Positions 63,752-64,000 of a DNA stretch of 64,000 nucleotides are shown one piece after another; the first letter of the stretch is position 1; each line of letters begins with the position of its first letter. The DNA lies in NCBI RefSeq assembly GCF_008831285.2, contig NC_045139.1, positions 16,040,354 to 16,104,353 on the forward strand, read 5' to 3'. The notes below the pieces were generated by a model. That model did no database searches and was not told the DNA's origin. It saw only the letters and a program-made list of their open reading frames with translations. Source of the stretch: Nymphaea colorata. Lineage: Eukaryota; Streptophyta; Magnoliopsida; Nymphaeales; Nymphaeaceae. Made by a program: the position numbers and the translations under genes.

Positions 63752-63931
63752 CACACGCACACACAAATTGTGGCGATGGGCATCAACTCCACTATTAGTT
63801 AACCCCTTGTATTTACAGTTGTTAACTTATTCAATTTGAAACAGATATGGGTGTGCTAGTCGGGAAAGGAGGCTTCCACGGGAATGTTTTCAGAATCACT
63901 CCCCCTCTTTGCTTCACAAAGGAGGATGCTG
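59977..63931 (+). CDS. AGT2: Alanine-glyoxylate aminotransferase 2 homologue, mitochondrial (eight exons, 3' end beyond window)
   Basis: Exons: 59977-60207, 61925-62155, 62244-62417, 62615-62758, 62867-63046, 63177-63402, 63598-63711, 63845-63931. The frame is unbroken for 462 residues; the last ~15-20 residues lie outside. It is a class III (omega-amino acid type) PLP aminotransferase. The family moves amino groups between alanine or beta-alanine and glyoxylate or pyruvate. The Arg-rich N-terminus ([19 protein letters not shown]) is a mitochondrial targeting sequence. Seen motifs: [16 protein letters not shown], the PLP-phosphate loop [10 protein letters not shown], the pyridine-binding Asp in IADEVQ (D290), and the Schiff-base lysine in TMAK-GIGNG (K320, the last codon of exon 5). 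The C-terminal part has NTFGGNP and [13 protein letters not shown]. It is close to Arabidopsis AGT2, AGT3 and PYD4; I cannot say which is the orthologue. Introns 1 and 7 carry CT repeats at their donors, and intron 4 begins GC. Confidence 0.94.
60213..60240 (+). repeat. (CT)n microsatellite next to the intron 1 donor of the aminotransferase
   Basis: The donor GTAAGC is followed at once by CTCTCT units with one CG interruption. Confidence 0.85.
62759..62866 (+). other. GC-AG intron (intron 4 of the aminotransferase)
   Basis: Exon 4 ends SESIQ (AATACAG) and the intron begins GCATGT, ending CTCCATAG before GGCGTAGGT. The frame and the family's sequence ([16 protein letters not shown]) fix both borders. 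No GT donor nearby would preserve the protein. Confidence 0.85.
63712..63747 (+). repeat. (CT)n microsatellite forming the 5' splice site of intron 7
   Basis: Exon 7 ends ATGAAAG and the intron begins GTCTCTCTCT, a pure run of about 17 units. The split codon G|AT gives [12 protein letters not shown], matching the family. Confidence 0.85.
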
Positions 63932-64000
63932 GTAAGCAATGACCCATACTCCTGTAATAAACCATGTTGGTTTCCCTTTTTTAAATTTCTGATCCTCGGT

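Overview
This is nuclear DNA of a flowering plant. The evidence is spliced genes with GT-AG introns, plastid- and mitochondrion-targeted nuclear proteins, a plant-type S-adenosylmethionine synthase, an ER adenine nucleotide carrier and a lectin/PAN membrane protein. AT-rich spacers hold (CT)n, (TA)n and (TG)n microsatellites and decayed transposons. I cannot fix the species from this window. I saw no tRNA, rRNA or CRISPR array, and nothing bacterial.

Eight genes are supported. Left to right: (1) the 3' end of a coiled-coil, C-terminally membrane-anchored protein (+, 1467-2200). (2) A complete nine-exon chloroplast Era-type GTPase (+, 3741-7936), with a probable extra intron in its 3' UTR. (3) A two-exon nodulin-like/NFD4-type MFS transporter (-, 16258-19052), with two decayed partial copies of its 5' end elsewhere in the window (13621-13697 and 22322-22560). 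(4) A three-exon ER-ANT1-like carrier (-, 23920-28979) with a 3.5-kb first intron that contains a ~300-bp tandem duplication. (5) S-adenosylmethionine synthase with an uninterrupted CDS (+, 36182-37357) behind a leader intron. (6) A B-lectin/PAN single-pass protein like At5g03700 (-, 38812-41959). (7) A small secreted peptide with eight cysteines (+, 48048-48525) that I cannot place in a known family. (8) An alanine-glyoxylate aminotransferase 2 homologue (+, 59977-63931), cut by the window end.

The long gene-poor stretches (about 8.6-16 kb, 19-24 kb, 29-35.5 kb, 42-48 kb and 48.5-59.8 kb) contain direct and tandem duplications, a near-perfect 48-bp hairpin, a PIF/Harbinger-like MITE with TTA target duplications, Ty1/Copia remnants and many simple repeats.

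The genes do not form a functional cluster; they are ordinary independent plant transcription units. The observations most worth following up are the eight-cysteine peptide, (CT)n microsatellites that form or abut 5' splice sites in several introns (always CT in the sense strand), a GC-AG intron in the aminotransferase, and the scattered relics of the transporter. Exon joins were worked out by hand: each keeps the reading frame and gives a protein consistent with its family, but no alignment or transcript data were available.
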